Origin: Laburnicola sp. R22_1 | Lineage: Eukaryota; Ascomycota; Dothideomycetes; Pleosporales; Didymosphaeriaceae | Reading direction: 5' to 3' | DNA: 64,000 nucleotides | NCBI GenBank assembly: GCA_014281115.1 | Contig: JACONQ010000015.1 | Location: 1,426,001 to 1,490,000 of the forward strand | Shown: positions 21,105 through 32,490 of the stretch, piece after piece | Position numbering within the stretch: position 1 is the stretch's first letter | How the letters are laid out: every line of letters starts with the position of its first letter | Notes under the pieces: generated by a model | Told to the model about the DNA's origin: nothing | Seen by the model: only the letters and a program-made list of their open reading frames with translations | Database searches by the model: none | Made by a program: the position numbers and the translations under genes

Positions 21105-22140
21105 CTAGTTCGTGGGAAGTCTTCCGACAACCTCCTCCATCTCCGCATCCGTGTAAATCCTGAATCCCTTCTCCTTGGTCACGCTCGCCAATTGCACGTT
21201 CTTGCTGTCCAACTTCTCCTCCATGACCTGCTTCAGCGTCTTGAGCACCAAAACCTCTGCTTCTGAGAGGGTAAGTGACTTGTGGAACTCGTTCTGCAGC
21301 TCGGCTTGCGCGCCCTCAGAACCGGAACCGATGGCCTTGGCGTCGTAGCGGTAGAAGGTACCGGAGGGCTCGGCGTGGTATCTAATCCATGATCAGCTCG
21401 CCCCTTCCCATGTAGATTTCATAGCCGTCGGTACATACAGGCTGGGACCGTCCTCGTCGTATCCCGCGATCAGCAACGCCACACCGAACGGCCGACTCAT
21501 GATGCTCTCCTCGCCATCTGCACCTTCACCGAACCTCAGCGCTAGATCGCATATCGCCTGCGTGCAGCTCTCGACCCTCAACGGCTCATTGTAGTTGAAA
21601 GCGTGGCTCTGACTCTCGACTCGTGCGTGCTCGACCATGCTTCGGGCATCGGCCTGCAGGCCGGACATGGCGCAGCCGATGTGGCGGTCGATTTCTACGA
21701 TCTTTTCGACGGAGGAGGTCTCGAGGAGGGTGGAGGTTACGCGCTTTTCCACACCGAGGATCACGCCTTCGCCGGTTGCGACCTGTGAAGTTATGAGTGA
21801 TTTCTGGGCGTAAGAGCGCTTGGAGCTGACGGGGAGAAGGAGGCGCTCTTTGGGGCCGACGTACGCCTATTGCTGTTGAACCGAGCTTGATGGCTTCTAG
21901 CGAGTATTCAACCTGGAAGAGACGGCCTTCAGGCGAGAACGTGCTACGTAGTGTGAGCTTGCGGTCGGCGAGGGGAACTAGGCGGGGCTACTGACTTGAT
22001 ACCGCGATCTACACATTAAACATTAGCTTTGATTTTATGAGTAAACCATTGCAATTTGTACTCACCATATTCGCTTCGTGCTATGAACTGCTAGAATCAG
22101 CATATGAAGCTCTAGAGGCTCTTCTAGATACGCATACCAT
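21105..22140 (-). CDS. PUP2: 20S proteasome subunit alpha type-5 (Pup2)
   Basis: Structural alpha-ring subunit of the 20S proteasome. Six coding exons: complement(21105..21381, 21439..21782, 21865..21943, 21996..22008, 22066..22087, 22138..22140), 245 residues. The first coding exon is the ATG alone; the next two are 22 and 13 nt. Splicing yields [20 protein letters not shown], then [19 protein letters not shown], the exact alpha-subunit signature. It continues with [58 protein letters not shown] and a C-terminal [20 protein letters not shown]. Introns are 57, 82, 52, 57 and 50 nt, all GT-AG. Essential gene with normal length (241-260 in fungi). Its upstream side faces the transposon island about 850 bp away. 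Confidence 0.95.
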
Positions 22141-22980
22141 GTTGGATGTGTTTGTGGAGGATTTGGAGGCTGGTCGGTGAGATGAGGCTCAAAGCTGTGC
22201 TCGGGGTCAAAGGGAGAGTGGACGTGGGGGAGTGCCTCTAATCAGAAGGTTGCGAGTGTCGTGCTGTTGGTTTCGTGAGCTTTGATGGCCGACAGCGCAA
22301 CTTCGACGCGGCAGGAGCTGCCTTGACATGGTCCGTGCGTTGCCAAGGCGTTTTCCAGAGCGTCGAGAAAGCGCACTTTCGAGCTTCAGACAATCAAAAA
22401 CGATGTAGCATCTTCAGATACGGCGGGATGGGCTATTATTGCTACAAAATCCTCCACTACAAGCAGAATTCTTTGCTGGTAGCTGTGGTAACCTCCGTAA
22501 GGAAACTGCCGCTCTTTCAACGATTTGGACGAGCCTATCAGACATTGCGACATAGAGACGTCCCTGCCAATACGCTGTGGCACATACCTGTCTTTAGTTC
22601 ATCATACAAAGTCAAAGCAAACAAGGAGAAGATAGCTCATGAAGACATAACAACTCCAGTCCAACGACCGCATTTGAAGCCATGCCAGGTAGACGCGATC
22701 ACGAGTGATAAAACATTTCTACCGCGTTTGTGGATGATCATTGACGGGAGGATCTGATGCATCCTTGATTGATGGAGACACTGATTGTCATTCCTCCTCT
22801 TGTCAATTGGGGGCCGGTGCACCATGTGTGCTCGCTTCAGCGGAATCGACTATTAGCCCAAGTTGGAATATAGGCTTCCCAAACTAAAATACCACTTGCA
22901 CGGGCTTTTAAAGCGCCGAGCTTACAGCTTGTAGAGGTTACAGAAGCGCCGTGCAAGTTGAAAGCGTGCAGTGTGGGTTG
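22141..22980. other. Intergenic upstream of PUP2, left flank of island
   Basis: Normal composition right up to the island edge. An open frame at 22275-22757 has no recognisable content. A hairpin with 10-bp perfect arms (ACTTGCACGG at 22894-22903, CCGTGCAAGT at 22949-22958) lies about 30 bp before the island. Confidence 0.4.
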
Positions 22981-22988
22981 TTTGTCTG
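22981..22988 (+). repeat. 8-bp target-site duplication, left (TTTGTCTG)
   Basis: Identical to 57727-57734. Directly abuts the left 13-bp inverted repeat. Eight bases is the target duplication length of hAT transposons. Confidence 0.85.
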
Positions 22989-23275
22989 CAGTGATGGGGG
23001 AAACTGAGCGATTACTTAGAGCGTCGCTTAGTTTACTTATAAGCAACAGAGCGTCGCTTATAAGTAAACTAAGCAACGCTCACCTTACTTATAAGTAAAA
23101 TAATAGAATTTAATAAAAATTATATTTTTATAATGTAGAAACATCACCTTTTACGCCTTTTTTGATTACTAAGCAGGGGGCTCTGCTTTTTTGTCATGTT
23201 ATTTGAGATGAAAGCCTTTATCGTCCTACCCTAGGTAGATAAAATAACGCCACATAATATAGAAAAAAACTAAAA
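22989..23275. repeat. Left terminal/subterminal region of the outer hAT element
   Basis: Contains the 13-bp terminus, repeated GCGTCGCTTA and ACTTATAAGTAA motifs typical of subterminal transposase-binding arrays, and a segment (about 23150-23270) that recurs in inverted orientation at 50245-50350 and around 53527-53602. It is visibly less RIP-mutated than the interior. Confidence 0.65.
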
Positions 23276-23356
23276 ATTTATATATTAGGACTTTAGTAAT
23301 AACTATTATAGTTAGCTTATAATTTAGCTTTAAAGCTAGTAAGTTTAAAAGATAAA

Positions 23357-23650
23357 TAATATATAATATAATATATAATATAATATATAATATAATATAT
23401 AATATAATATATAATATAATATATAATATAATATATAATATAATATATAATATAATATATAATATATAATATAATATATAATATAATATATAATATATAA
23501 TATAATATATAATATAATATATAATATAATATATAATATAATATATAATATAATATATAATATAATATATAATATAATATATAATATAATATATAATATA
23601 ATATATAATATAATATATAATATAATATATAATATAATATATAATAATAT
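23357..23650. repeat. AT-only 12-bp satellite, about 24 copies
   Basis: Regular array of the unit AATATATAATAT with a few 7-bp slips near 23460-23500. A contracted version of the same locus occurs at about 50410-50455 in inverted orientation. Confidence 0.9.
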
Positions 23651-24293
23651 AAAATATAAAAATCTTAATAGTATATTATATACTATATAAAGTATAAAGT
23701 ATAAAGTATATAAAAATATTCTTAATAATAAAAGTTAAATAAAAAAGTATTATATATTTTAAATTATATATAAACTAGAATATAATAAAATAATAAAATA
23801 TATTATTAAAGTAAATATAAAGTATAATACTAATAATTATTTAAAACTTATAAACTATAAATAATTAATATTATAACGTAATTAAAGTTATAACTAAATA
23901 ATTATACTAAAATAGTAATTGTGTAGAGCAATACTATAGATAGGCAATATAATAATATATAGGGTAGCTTAGATAAATAGTTTTATAATAATAATTAAAG
24001 TAATTAAGATTTAGTAAAATGCTAAGACCTTAAGTAGATAGATTATAATTAAGATAATTAAGGTAATTAAAAACAATAGAAGCTTAAGCAGCTTAAGTAA
24101 AATAGCGAAAATTAGGACTATATAGATCTAGGATATTTTCTTAGTTTTAAATCTTTATAGTTAATTCTTTATAGTACTATCTTTTATATATATTAGTAGT
24201 AGTTATTCTATTATATTTATCTTATAGAACTAGAAGAGTCTTATATAAGACTATTAATATCTTACTTAATTTCTCTTAGAGCCTAGTAGTATA

Positions 24294-26253
24294 TAGGCTA
24301 GTAAATAGATTCGGGGTATCTAGGTTGGGTATAGGGTTAGGTTGGGGTCGCATAGACTATAGGTATAGATTAGGTTAGATCGCACAGACTTTAGATTAAG
24401 TTAAGTTAATTATATAAGACCCTAAACCTAACCTAATCTAATACCTAACCTAATTACGTAAGACCTAACCTAATTATATAAGACCTAACCTAATTACGTA
24501 AGACTCTAGCTTAATTTAACTTAGTTTATAGAGGTGCCTTTTAAAAGTTCTTGCCTACCTTAGTAAGTAGGGGTATACACCACATTCTTAATTAGAAAGC
24601 ATCTTAGAGCCTACGTGGCCTTTGCTTCTAACCTTATAACCCCTCTATACTATTTACTTTCTAATTAATACTATCTTTACGATAGCTTCTTATAATATTA
24701 CTATAAGGGCTTTAATAATCACTCTTAAGGCTAGTAGAAAGCCTAATAATAAGATTACTAGTCTAACAGAGATTCTAAAGTAGACAATTAACTTAATATT
24801 TGCGCGAGCAATTAAATAAGACTTTAATTTATGCTAGCGGCTTCTTAAGCTTATAGATAAATACTTTAAAGATAGCCATCGCTCTAGGAGGCCCTTAAAG
24901 CAGAATAATATTATATAGAAAGTAGTTAACAGCGTACATACTAACTACTATAGATAAGAGAAGTCTTGCGCTAATATTGCTAGCGCGCTTAGCTAAGAAG
25001 GATTTAATATCTCTGCTATAACTATCTAGCGCATCCTAAGAAAGACAGGCTTTAAGAAGATAAAGCTAATAAGAAAATCTAGGTTAATAAAGAAGATAAA
25101 GAAGGCTTAGTATAACTAGTACCTTTAGTATAAACACTAGATAATTAAGGATTAGAAGAACGTTATCTAGTCTAATAAAACGTCTATAGTTCTCCTCTAT
25201 AGGTGTAGAGGATATAGAATATAGTAAAAGGCTAATAAGGCATTTGTTTAAAGTTGTATCTATAAGAGGTAGAAGGGCTACTCTAAGTTTATATTCTAGG
25301 GGTGTTTTTTATATAATAAGAAGGGGTCCTGTTACTGCTAGACGCTAGAAATAAAGAAAGAAAAGGAGACTACTACTACTTAAATTAAGAAGCTTAACTA
25401 GGAGCTAGAGCCTATTATAAAGGCATAATAAAAGCTTAAAAATAGAATACGTCGCCTTGCTCTACGCAATAAGCCTAGACAACAATCTTAATAGACGTGG
25501 AATAAGAAGACTAGAAAGGTTAGCTAGGGCAGAGGATTAGGTATTAACTAGTATTAATACTAGATATTTATTCTACTTCTAAAGCTTATACCCTTTACTA
25601 AGGAGTGTAAAGTAGAGTAGCTAGAAATAGTTATATAAGAAGATAAGACGCCTTCTTATAATTATTATGTCTAGAGCTATATATATAGCATTTATAATAT
25701 TACGAAGCTGTTTTAGTATAGTAATTTACCTAATTTAAATGCTATTAAACCTTGCTAGCCATAGATAAAGAGAGCTATTATAAAGAAAGGTGTACTAAAG
25801 AGCAAAGCAGAGGCTATCTATACTTAGGAGTAGTGCTGGCAAGATCTACCTTAAAAGAAGATCTAGGCTTAGATTAAGCGTATTCCTATTTATATTAAAA
25901 AGATTATTAAGGTAAAAGAAGGTAATAAGTATAGGAAGAGTAGAAATCTTTATAGACTTAGGTAATTAGATATATATCCAAATTAAGAATATGGCGCAGA
26001 CTTCTACTCACTAAGATTAGTAAGGACTTTTAAAAGGCACCTTCGTAATATTATTTAAAATATATTTTTAATTAATTATAATAGCTATTTATTACAGACT
26101 AAATGGATATCCTAGGATTAGATTAGGGTTAGAGTCTTACGTAAGTAGGGTTAGATTAGAGTTAGGCTCTTATATAAGTAAAGTTAGGTTAGGTTAGATT
26201 AGATTATATAAGATCCTAACCCTAATCTAACCTATACCTATTTGCTAGCCTAG
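24294..26253. mobile_element. Non-autonomous hAT element hosting a Tc1-like insertion
   Basis: Ends TAGGCTAGTAAAT and ATTTGCTAGCCTA, i.e. RIP-changed CAGGCTGGCAAAT and its complement. The 8-bp duplication GTAGTATA is at 24286-24293 and 26254-26261. The terminal regions (about 230 bp left, 200 bp right) are full of GGTTAGG/CCTAACC runs. Removing the nested Tc1 element leaves only about 440 bp, so this copy never carried its own transposase. Confidence 0.75.
24529..26045 (+). mobile_element. Tc1/mariner-like element, RIP-inactivated
   Basis: 1,517 bp with inverted ends sharing AGGTGCCTTTTAAAAGT and flanking TA (24527-24528, 26046-26047). The plus-strand interior (about 24830-25950) reads as a Tc1-type transposase once TAG/TAA stops are ignored: a paired helix-turn-helix block (about 24860-25050), then SNKTSIVLLYRCRGYRI where WSDETS would be expected, then a segment in the place of the FMFWGCFSYDKKGP-like region. 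The first catalytic Asp now reads Asn, as expected from RIP. At least twenty stops interrupt it. Confidence 0.75.
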
Positions 26254-26261
26254 TAGTATAG

Positions 26262-27800
26262 CTACCCTTAAGTTACCTTACCTCTTCTTATCTAGATTAG
26301 AATAAGATATATAACCCTATATTAATACTTTAACTACCTAATAGATTTTAAGAAAATAGTTAATATACTATAATAATACTAAAAGTGCTTAAGCACTAAT
26401 TAGTAGTAGCTTAGCAGTAACACCTACTAGTAGTAGCGCTAGTAGACTAACTATAAATATAACTAGCATAATAGTAGTATAGGCTAATTAAATCTAATAG
26501 CTAAAAGCGTAAATAACTAAATTATTAGTAGTTATTATAGTATTATAGATAGTAGAGTTAAAGAAGACTATTGAACTATCTATAAAGAAGTATAGTAAAA
26601 AAGAGACTAAAGAAGTTTCTTACTAATATAAAATCATACTATTAGTATAACTTAAGCTTGTTACTAAAGAATTAAAATAAGATACTTATAGCTAATATGC
26701 ACCTAAAGAATAGAGTAGGTAATTAGCTTTAACTACTAGTAAATAATTTCTTTAGCAAAGAAAAGATTAGTAAAATAAAAGATAAGACTAAGCTAGTATT
26801 TAAAATATAGTAGGACTTAAAAAATAAATATAAACTATATTTAGAAAAGTTAATAAAAATAATAAGTAAAATAATAGATTTAGTAAATATAATAAATAAT
26901 ATTAGTTAGTAAGTACGCCTTAGAGTTTAAGTAACTATAGTTAAAGATTAAATAGAATAATATAGTATTAAAGGCAGTCTTCTATTATAGGTTAAAAGTT
27001 AGTATTAAGAATGCCTTGCTACTCTAAAATAAACTAGATAACCTAAATAAACTAATTAAGACTATAGTATATATTAATAACTAACTTTATAGTCGTATTA
27101 TTTATTTAGTGTTAATTACTCTTTTAACCTCCTTTTTTAATTTAAGCCTACGTAGATTAGAATAAAAGGCTGCTCTAGTCTAGCGCCTAAAAATATAGTC
27201 TACTCCTAGTCTCTACTAATATAATAATAGTTTATATATAAACTACACACTTGCCTCTTATTATTTATAAGCGCTTTAATAACTATTAAATTTACTTAAA
27301 GTGTATATAGCAAACTAAGCTCTATTATTACTATTATATATAATCGTGGTACGGCGATATGGCCTTACCTATAGTTTTGTATATGGATTTTTTTTAGTTA
27401 GAGTAGGCGCGCTAAGCTCGCTAAGCTCGCTTAGCTCGCTTATAACGCGCTAACTCCTTTTTATTAGCATCTTAAAATGTTTTTCTGTGTATATAATAGC
27501 AGAAGGGATATTTACTATTATTGTAATATTTTTATTAGAAACCTCTTAGTTGTAAAAAAACATTACTATTATTAGTAATTGCGCCGCTTACGCGTTATGC
27601 TTATTTAATACTATAATAACTATAAGAATTTAACGTATTTACGTAACACTTTTATTTGTTAGTAACTTATTAATAAATACCTTTATCTTCTCTTTACTAC
27701 CTTTAATTCTACATACTATATAAAGGCAAGGTAGTAAGCGTAGACAAGTCTTTAGTAAGGTTAATATAGTAATTAATGCCCGTTTAGTAAGGTAGGAGGG
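26262..27800. other. Degenerate repeat sequence, unassigned
   Basis: AT-rich, RIP-like. Bases 27050-27660 recur in the same orientation at about 46690-47040 and 47630-47820. The recurring stretch includes a locally GC-rich motif with GCGCGCTAAGC and repeated CTCGCTTAG at 27410-27455 (counterpart at 47650-47690). No coding content recognised. Confidence 0.4.
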
Positions 27801-30800
27801 CGTTAGAATCTAATTTTCAAAAATAGACGGGCTCCACTCTAATATATCCTAGCTAGGGAAGCGTTTATTTTATTTTAGTAAGTAGATTAGCTTAGAACTT
27901 ATTTTCTAGGCTGTGTATTACGCTCTTACAGTCTTTAATAAGTTTGGCTAGCTTATAGAGGCTAGTATAACTAATAATTATATTAGACTTATAGCTACTA
28001 TTTAAAGTAAAGGCTATAGCGCTTACTATATTAATATTAAAGCTAGTAGTGTATAATTATTCCTATATTAGCGCTTAAATAAGTTCTAGGAGGTTAGCTA
28101 AATCCTATAGGACTAGTAGGTCTGCTAAATATAATTTATTATTTATCTTCTATAAGTTCTTCTTCTATATTAATAATTTAATAGGGCGAAAGGAAGCTAA
28201 CCTAGATTATTTTAGCTAGGGTAGTTTTAATTAAATAGTTAATATCTATAAGAGCTTTCTAATCTATAGATTAGCTTCTCTAGTAGAATTATAGTCTCTA
28301 GGTTTAGGGCTAAAGATAGTACCTAGATCCTACTGCACAATTCCTAGGGACTAGTCTTACTAGTAGCTTTCTTAGGTAGTAGAGATAGGGCAACTAATAG
28401 GCAAGTTATTGTCTAATAGTTTTTATTTAAGGAAGGAAGCTTTTTAGCCTCTACGTTACTATTCTTATTAAAGTTATTCTTATAGCTTAGTTTTTAGTAA
28501 GCCTTTAAGTACATTCTAATAACTAAGATAGTAAAGTTAGGAAGCTAGATAGAAATTTTCTTAGAAACGCTCTAGTTAGCTTTTAATAAGTAAGTCTTTC
28601 AGTAGTTATAATTCTACTTTTTAAGTAGGCTATTCTATTAAGTAGCGTTGTCCTAGTAGGAAGAGTTAGGTAGAGGAAAAGTTTATAGTAGAACAAGGTT
28701 ACTAGTGAAGGTTAGATTCTTATTATTTTTCTAATAAAGGTAGTAGTCCTAGGCATTTACTAGGCAGTTAGCTTACTTAAAAAATTTCCTACTAATAATA
28801 AAATTATAGTTCCCTATATTATAGAAAATAAACTATATAGTAAAGCTATATCTATTAATATTAAGCTAGGCTATACAATAGGTGTTTACTTTTACACTTC
28901 TCTTTCCTATAAAGTCCTTAAGAGAGATTAGTGTCTTTAGGTAGAGAAGTTTAGCTTTAAGCTATTTTTATACCGCCTTTATATATCTTAAAGTAATAAG
29001 ATTAAAAACGCTAGCACTAGTATCTATTAAGGCTCGCAACCTAAAAGCTAATTCTTAGAATAAAATTTGCACTAGTATAACTAGCTAGGGGCCTTTAAAT
29101 AGCTTAGAAACCCTTACTATCTTACTGCCTATAAGTAGTAATTTTAGCTTAGCATTTGCATTTTATAATTAAAATTATAGCTTGTCTAGATTAATTAGTT
29201 TAGTGACCCCTATATAAGCTACTAGGTTAGAGTGGTCTAGTAGCTTATATTTAAAGCCTTATTATCTAATAAATTACCTACCTCGAAATTAGAGTAGTAG
29301 GCAATACTAAGTTTATTTAAATTAAAATTGTCCACTGTCTATACAATTGCTTATATAGCTATCTTTTAGAAATAATTATAGCGACTTAAGTGCTTATTCC
29401 CTATTTTACTATACTGAAAGTAAGCATTATACTTAATATACTATATTTTATTATAGTTATAAAGAGGCGAGAAGAAAATAGCAAATCTAGAGTAGGGTGC
29501 TTATTTTTAGTTACTATATATAAGGGCTTTAATTTAAAGGGTAGTACCTTATAAAAGGTCTATATACGCGCCTAAAATAGGCTTATTATATTATTATCTT
29601 AAAGAGTGTAGCTAGCTACAGCTATTAAGCATTTAATTCCTAGATAGTTAATATTAGAATCTTATATCTCTCTTTAAAGTATTAACTTAAGACTTCTAGT
29701 TAACTTAAACTATAATTTATTCTTCTAGGTATTTATATCTAGTTTGCCCTTCCTAGCTAGACTTTCAAAAGCCTATAAAAATATCTAGGCGTCTATTTTA
29801 TTAGAAAGAAAGAGCTTATAGAACTTTTTATATGTCTATTAAGAAGTAAAAGAATTATAATAAGTCTCTTCTAGAAATTTAAAAAGTAAGTTACGTCTAT
29901 AATATTTTTAGAAGGCCTAATTTATTTAACGCTAATTTCGCGCAGCCTTTTAAAATACACCTCTAAGGTAGCTAAGTATAGCTTTTATAAGGTTGTCTTA
30001 ATTTTCTATATAGTTATTACCTTAGTAGTAGTCTATATTTATATAGATCTTATAACATATATTCTCTAGCTAATCTTTAATACTAGGGCTAGATTAACCT
30101 TTTTTATAGTACTTATTAACGTTAAGTAGTTTTACAAAGCGTTTTAGCTTAGATATACTAAATAGAGTAGCTAAAGTATATCTACTTTAGGGCATATTAA
30201 TCTAGGCGCTATTAGTAAGCTTAGTTTATATATATTTTAAGACTAGAGAGTAGTAAAGAGTATTATTCTATTATAAAGTAGGTACTATAAGCTAGGGCAA
30301 ATATTATAGTATATATTAGGGTATAGCTAGACAAGATAAGCTCTACTTAGCTACCTAAGGGTGGCGTAAACTATATAGTAGATTAGGCGTTTTTAGGCTA
30401 GAAAGTTTTAAAGAAATATAAGTACAGTGCTGTATATTATAACTATCTTTAATAGAAAAGAGAACTTTCTTAGGGCTAAATAAGCCTTATTTAATAGCTA
30501 CTTAATTAGTAATATTAGGCTAAAAGTAAGAATTCTCTAAAACTACGTACACCATAGTATAAGGTATTATTACTTTAAGTATAGTAAAAGCTTATTTAAA
30601 TATATTAGCGCACTTGTATAAAGCCTAAATAAGAACTTTCTATTTAGGGTCTTCTTTAGACTTTATAATAGCCCTAGTTACTAAATCTAGGACTATTTTT
30701 AAAAATAGGCCTTAAAAAAGCAATATTAAGCCTAAAGATAATAGGTAGTAAGTAACTATCTTATTTCTAAGCTGTGCTAAATTAATTAGTCTAGCTTAAA

Positions 30801-31589
30801 TTTTCCTATAAATGTATTATACTTACTAGTAGCTTTAAGTTTAGCTTTGCCTTAGTGTGTAAGCTACTTAAGGTCTACTATTAAAAATTTATTACTTAGC
30901 TAGTTTGCTTTAAGTATAGTAATATAGTAATTATGCTATATATTATAAAGAATTTTCTAGACCTTTTTTAATAGTTTAATAATGCTCTTTTTCTTTATAA
31001 AGCTAGGGGCAAAGTAACTAGTTATCTAGAGAGCAGCTATTAGCTACTTTCTACGCTTACTAGTAAGGTTAAGTAGGAAAATCTTTTTAAGGTAAGCATT
31101 ATATAAACTATTATTAGTAGAGTGTAGATAAATATTTACCTCTATATTATTAATCTTAAAATTGTCTAGAGGTAGAGAGGACGTAGGAAATATTCTAGGA
31201 GTTTTCTAAATTAAAAGGTAGCAGCTTACTATAGTGTAGACAATAGTAGAGTTAAGTAAAGTAGGGGTTGTAGAAAGGGTATAGTAAGTAGACCTAGGAT
31301 AGTAGGTCTTATATAGTATATAAGCTAGCGCATAATTTAAGCTAAGAAAAAATTAAATAAAAGATAAAATGCAAAATAAAATGTGTAAAACTTTAACCTT
31401 TATATTACTACTATAGCCTAGCTCTAATTTCTCTAGCTCTATGCCTTATACTATTGCTATAATAGCGCTAGAGGGTAGTTATTAGGCAAGTTTGTTTAAT
31501 AGGGTATAGTGTAGTAGTTACTATTTATTAATTATTAATTATTATTTATTTTTAGACTATTAGAATTTTAAGAGCAGTCTTTCTTAATA

Positions 31590-32115
31590 GACTTTAGCGT
31601 AGTATAATAATTACCCAGTATAACTAGTAACTAATAAAGTTCCTACCCTTATATATTAAGCAGAGAAGGGACTTAGAAGCAGCCTTTTTTAATAGACCTT
31701 AGAGTAGTAAAGTATAAACTTCCTAGCGCTAGAAATCCTTTCTAGTAACTAATAAAGTTCCTACTCTTATGTAATAAGTAAAGAAGGGACTTAGAAGTAG
31801 TCTCTTTTAATAGACCTTAGGGCAGTAAAGTATAAACTCCTTAGCGCTAGAAATCCTTTCTAGTAACTAATAAAGTTCCTACCCTTATGTAATAAGTAGA
31901 GGAGAGACTTAGAAGCAGCCTTTCTTAATAGACTTTAAGGCAGTAAAGTATAAACTTCTTAGCACTTAGAATCCTTTCTAGTAACTAATAAAGTTTCTAC
32001 CCTTATATAATAAGTAAAAAAGAGACTTAGAAGTAGTCTTTTTTAATAAACCTTAGGGTAGTAAAGCATAAACTTTCTAGCGCTAAAAATTCTTTCTAAT
32101 AACTAATAAAGTAAA
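31590..32115. repeat. Tandem repeats of about 118 bp
   Basis: About four to five units, each containing AGTAACTAATAAAGTTCCTA, GGGACTTAGAAGCAG and TTAATAGACCTTAG variants. They sit between the LTR and the Gag-like region, like the shorter arrays at 48440, 52660 and 53950. Confidence 0.8.
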
Positions 32116-32212
32116 ACCTCTACTAATTTAACTACTTATAAGTAGTATTTTAAGGCAGGAGTAGATATTATATTACTATCTATAGCTAAAGAAAATATTA
32201 ATCTTAGTATAA

Positions 32213-32490
32213 TATAAAGGCGGTACATAGCCTTATAGGATAAACCTTTTAGAAATAGCTAGTATAGTTAAAAGAGATAACTAAATTAAGACTATACTAA
32301 GATAGAGGATAAGAAAGGAACCTAGGGGACCCTTACTTATATAGTAGACGGCGTAAGGCATAGGCCTACGCTAACTACACACTAATACTAACTAGAAAAG
32401 GCGCCTTCTATAAGATAAAAGACGCTATTAGGGTGTGAAAGGAAAGGTAATAGTAAATAACTAGAAGGGAGATAGGCACAAACTGTTATA
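32213..32490 (-). repeat. 278-bp LTR, copy A
   Basis: Same length and sequence type as the LTRs at 50495, 53249, 53603 and 56238. Ends are RIP-changed TG...CA (TATAA.../...GTTATA). It is joined on its right to internal sequence without the expected polypurine tract, suggesting recombination or deletion. Confidence 0.8.

Larger units (their letters stand above)
27800..32490 (-). mobile_element. LTR retroelement remnant with Gag and protease, minus sense
   Basis: In the minus direction: a 278-bp LTR (32490 to 32213), a leader with tandem repeats of about 118 bp (32115-31590), a long RIP-damaged Gag-like frame (about 31310-29450), a CCHC zinc-knuckle remnant at about 29440-29380 (FQYSKIGNKHLSRY, Cys/His changed to Tyr/Asn) and a retropepsin-like block at about 29045 (ALIDTSASVFNLI) with about 200 further residues. 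No reverse transcriptase was recognised downstream, and there is no matching 3' LTR with target duplication, so the copy is truncated. Confidence 0.55.

Noticed and set aside
22141..22300. Rpn4/PACE-type proteasome element upstream of PUP2
   Set aside because: Looked for GGTGGCAAA on either strand near the start; not found.
22275..22757. 160-codon open frame on plus strand
   Set aside because: No recognisable motif, lies in the PUP2 upstream region, and composition looks non-coding.
24300..24520. Ancient telomere or chromosome-fusion scar
   Set aside because: The TTAGG-like runs recur only inside hAT terminal regions at four sites, so they belong to the transposon.
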